The notes beneath the pieces are model-generated. The model saw only the letters and a list, made by a program, of their open reading frames with translations, had not been told where the DNA came from and made no database searches. From positions 1 through 64,000 of the forward strand of contig NZ_JBHUEM010000007.1 in the NCBI RefSeq assembly GCF_042680805.1: a stretch of DNA of 64,000 nucleotides, in the 5' to 3' direction. The DNA comes from Bacillus_CJ salitolerans. GTDB lineage: Bacteria; Bacillota; Bacilli; Bacillales; SA4. Shown in pieces: positions 61,406 through 64,000 of the stretch (its first letter is position 1; the number at the start of each line of letters is the position of its first letter). A program made the translations under genes and the position numbers.

Positions 61406-62128
61406 TTATAGCATTTTTTCTAAGAACTCTTGCGCACGTTTACTTTTCGGTGCTGTAAAGAATTCACTCGGAGGTGCATCCTCAACAAGTTTTCCATCAT
61501 CTAAAAATAACACGCGATCTGCTACCTCACGAGCGAAGCCCATTTCATGAGTGACGATCGCCATTGTCATCCCAGTATGTGCAAGAGATTTCATTACTTC
61601 TAGTACCTCTTTTACCATCTCAGGATCTAAGGCAGAAGTAGGTTCATCGAATAACATCACTTTAGGTGACATAGCTAATGCACGGGCAATAGCAACACGT
61701 TGCTTTTGTCCTCCAGATAAACGAGTTGGATACTCGTCTGCTTTTTCTGATAAACCGACCTTCTTTAGTAATTCATGACCTATCTTTTCTGCTTCGCCTT
61801 TTGACATACCTTTTACGTTGATAGGTGCGTACATGAGGTTGTCTAATACCTTTTTATGAGGAAATAGATGAAAATGTTGAAACACCATTCCAACATTTTG
61901 ACGTACTCTCATAATATCTACCTTCGGATTTGTGACTTCATCTTGCCCAATCCAAATTTTTCCGCTTGTCGGCTCCTCAAGTAGATTCATACAGCGTAAA
62001 AAGGTAGATTTCCCAGACCCTGAAGGGCCTACGATGGCTACAACTGCACCTTGTTCAATCGTAGTTGATATGTCTTTTAATACTTCTAGCTTTCCAAATG
62101 ATTTATAAAGGTTTTGAACCTTAATCAC
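61406..62128 (-). CDS. artR: amino-acid ABC transporter ATP-binding protein
   Basis: A 240-residue ATPase of the polar-amino-acid uptake family (HisP/GlnQ type). Walker A is GPSGSGKST, the Q-loop region VGMVFQHFHLFPHK, signature LSGGQKQRVAIARALA, Walker B VMLFDEPTSALDPE and H-loop IVTHEMGFARE. It energises uptake by ArtQ/ArtP. It overlaps the permease gene by eight bases. Corresponds to yqiZ. Confidence 0.95.
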   Translation of the reverse strand: MIKVQNLYKSFGKLEVLKDISTTIEQGAVVAIVGPSGSGKSTFLRCMNLLEEPTSGKIWIGQDEVTNPKVDIMRVRQNVGMVFQHFHLFPHKKVLDNLMYAPINVKGMSKGEAEKIGHELLKKVGLSEKADEYPTRLSGGQKQRVAIARALAMSPKVMLFDEPTSALDPEMVKEVLEVMKSLAHTGMTMAIVTHEMGFAREVADRVLFLDDGKLVEDAPPSEFFTAPKSKRAQEFLEKML

Positions 62129-62783
62129 TTTGTCTCAACCTCCTCTCAATGCCTTTCCCAACAAATGTTAGACCAACGATTAAGAGGTAATAGATAAGAC
62201 CCACGAACAGCATTGGTTCAAAATATGCATACGTTTTACCACCGACAATGTAGGCTCTTCGCATAATATCCATTGCACCAATTACAGAAACGAGAGCAGA
62301 TTCCTTTGTTAACGTAATAAACTCATTCATCAAAGCGGGTAAAATGTTTTTAAACGCTTGTGGCATCACAATGTCCCACATCATTTTCTTATATGGAACG
62401 CCTAATGCCATCGCAGCTTCTCGTTGTCCCTTATCCACTGCTTGAATACCAGCACGGATAACCTCAGATATATAGGCTCCAGAATTAAGGGCGAAGGCTG
62501 AAACCGCTGCTGCATAAGCTGGTATATCAAACCCGGTCATTTGTGGTAGCCCATAGTAAATAATCATTAATTGAAGGATTAATGGTGTACCACGAAATAT
62601 TGAAGTATAAGCATCGGCTAACCAATGTAATAGTTTTACCCGACTAATTTTACATAGCGCAAGAATAATTCCAAGAATAAATCCAAGTAATGCAGCTAAA
62701 GCTACAATTCCTAATGTGACCCATATCCCTTTTAAGATAAATGGGATAGAGGGCACGAGATTTTGTGAAAAATCCAAATTCAT
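62121..62783 (-). CDS. artQ: amino-acid ABC transporter permease
   Basis: A 220-residue permease with about five membrane helices of the His/Glu/Gln/Arg family: FRGTPLILQLMIIYYGLPQM near the N-terminus and the EAA loop REAAMALGVPYKKMMWDIVM followed by PQAFKNILPAL, which docks on the ATPase. Predicted homodimer. Corresponds to yqiY; second gene of the operon, 34 bases after artP. Confidence 0.95.
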   Translation of the reverse strand: MNLDFSQNLVPSIPFILKGIWVTLGIVALAALLGFILGIILALCKISRVKLLHWLADAYTSIFRGTPLILQLMIIYYGLPQMTGFDIPAYAAAVSAFALNSGAYISEVIRAGIQAVDKGQREAAMALGVPYKKMMWDIVMPQAFKNILPALMNEFITLTKESALVSVIGAMDIMRRAYIVGGKTYAYFEPMLFVGLIYYLLIVGLTFVGKGIERRLRQSD

Positions 62784-62817
62784 GCCCTTTTACATTCCCC
62801 TCTATTAACTTTTAATA

Positions 62818-63585
62818 TTATTCTTCCCCACCAAACCATTTTACAATCAGCTTATCAAGTTCACCGTTTTCTTTCATCTCATTTAAAACACGGTTAAACT
62901 CTTCAGTAAGGTCACTATCCTTAGGGAATGCGATTGCTGAACCTGCATCACTTTCTCCATCTTCAATTGCAAATCCTACTAATTCAGGATTGTTTTTAAA
63001 ATGTCCAGCCGCTACTGTATCCTCAATGATTGCAGCATCAAAACGCCCAGCTAGAATTTCCTGTACTAATTCTGGCACACGATTACGTGATTCAATTGTA
63101 ATATTAACTGTTTCTGCAATTTCATCTGCTTTTCCTTCTTGGATAGATCCAGTTTGAACCCCAACCTTTTTACCTGCTAAATCATCAATTGTATTAATTC
63201 CACTGTCTTTTTTAGATACTATTAAGTGCTTTGCAGTAAAGTAAATATCAGAGAAGTCAGCATTCTCAAGGCGCTCTGGTGTAGGAGTCATACCTGCTAG
63301 GATAAAATCAGCTTTTCCACCATTCATAGCCGTAATAAGTGTCGTAAAATCCATGTCCACGATTTCTAATTCATACCCTAATTCGTTTGTAATATACTTG
63401 GCAATATCCACATCAAAACCAATGATTTCTTCACCTTTTTCTGTATCGATGAACTCATACGGTGGGTAATCAGCTGAAGTAGCCATTACTAATTTCTTAC
63501 CGTCATCAGCATTTCCACAAGCAGCTAGAAGCCCTACAGTTAATATTGAAATAATTAAACCAAATAATAATTTTGAAGCCTTCAT
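62818..63585 (-). CDS. artP: amino-acid ABC transporter substrate-binding lipoprotein
   Basis: A 255-residue family 3 solute-binding protein: lipobox GLLAAC at residues 18-23, then VMATSADYPPYEFIDTEKG, EIIGFDVDIAKYITNELG and LAGMTPTPERLENADFSD, the classical lobe I signature, and GKKVGVQTGSIQEG at the hinge. In B. subtilis the orthologous ArtPQR imports arginine; the substrate here is inferred by synteny only. First gene of the operon. Confidence 0.93.
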   Translation of the reverse strand: MKASKLLFGLIISILTVGLLAACGNADDGKKLVMATSADYPPYEFIDTEKGEEIIGFDVDIAKYITNELGYELEIVDMDFTTLITAMNGGKADFILAGMTPTPERLENADFSDIYFTAKHLIVSKKDSGINTIDDLAGKKVGVQTGSIQEGKADEIAETVNITIESRNRVPELVQEILAGRFDAAIIEDTVAAGHFKNNPELVGFAIEDGESDAGSAIAFPKDSDLTEEFNRVLNEMKENGELDKLIVKWFGGEE

Positions 63586-64000
63586 TTAATATTTTCCCCC
63601 TTATAATTTTTTATCTTTTTTAAATTATATAAATATTATGAATTAATGCATAAATAAATTCAAGTTCTATCCGCTAAATTCATATATATTCAACAAAATG
63701 TATTTTAACACATATTAATAAATATGCAATATTATTATTAAATATTCTTTTATGATCCGTAATAAAGTTATTGTGGAAAACAATCCATGCAATTTTCTCT
63801 AACATATATTCTACAAAAACATATGCCTCTTGTATTTTCATCAACTAATTAATATGCCTTTTAATGTAGTAAAATACATGGCTAGTGGATGTTTGATTGA
63901 CAGTTCAAAATGGGTAGATGAAGCTTTGAACACGTTTATACTCATATATATTTGCTTGTGTTCCTGTGAAGACGGTAGAAATGTATGCAAACTCACTATT
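63586..64000. other. 415-bp AT-rich region upstream of artP
   Basis: No gene supported. It must contain the artPQR promoter. TTGAATATATATGAATTT on the minus strand (63674-63691) and TGAATT-ATGCAT stretches near 63639-63660 recall ARG boxes (TGAAT-N4-ATTCA) bound by AhrC/ArgR, but neither is a complete match. Confidence 0.35.

Noticed and set aside
63637..63696. Firm ARG box upstream of artP
   Set aside because: Half-sites TGAAT and ATTCA are present but never with the correct four-base spacing, so only a weak candidate is mentioned.

Overview
The window is low-GC DNA from a Gram-positive, probably spore-forming member of the Bacillaceae. Reasons: consistent AGGAGG-type ribosome binding sites with frequent TTG/GTG starts, lipoprotein lipoboxes, a stressosome peptide (Prli42), and a gene order matching the yqi/yqj region of Bacillus subtilis. 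I cannot name the species from sequence alone. I see no tRNA, rRNA, CRISPR array, prophage or intact insertion sequence.

Layout. (1) 1-6.8 kb is a decaying accessory flank: a HIT remnant, a peptidase S51-like gene, a lipoprotein, a GNAT gene with a nonsense codon, a NUDIX remnant, then an intact FAD-oxidoreductase/TetR pair with a palindromic operator inside its promoter. (2) 6.8-20.4 kb is conserved backbone: namA, a YciI-like gene, a histidine phosphatase, rnz, dinB, a CheW-like gene, an aldehyde dehydrogenase with its DUF779 partner, a SplB-like radical SAM gene, VanZ, an ArsR-SRPBCC fusion with twin operators, and the yqjE-yqjD-mce operon (M20 peptidase, acyl-CoA carboxylase beta, methylmalonyl-CoA epimerase). 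(3) 20.4-59.7 kb is a roughly 39-kb accessory block made mostly of single short genes: GNATs, NUDIX hydrolases, DinB-fold enzymes, HIT, VOC, phosphotransferase, lipoproteins, three ECF-type sigma factors (two with anti-sigma genes), transporters, and many broken genes. (4) 59.7-63.6 kb returns to backbone: yqjB (L,D-transpeptidase), yqjA and the artR-artQ-artP amino-acid ABC transporter. In B. subtilis yqjB and yqjC (mce) are neighbours, so the accessory block sits exactly between them.

Points of most interest: a ~160-190 nt repeat present twice whose central hairpin arms differ at five of ten positions yet stay fully paired; a second repeat family of AAATGTC/GACATTT dyads that adjoins the truncated ends of two pseudogenes; several clean operator architectures (TetR at 3.98 kb, ArsR at 16.9 kb, an unassigned regulator at 44.0 kb, GTATAC dyads at 48.8 kb); a terminator in the leader of a GNAT gene at 55.0 kb that looks like an attenuator; and a CysJ-like reductase that lacks its flavodoxin domain. 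I found no convincing multi-gene novel defence or biosynthetic system.
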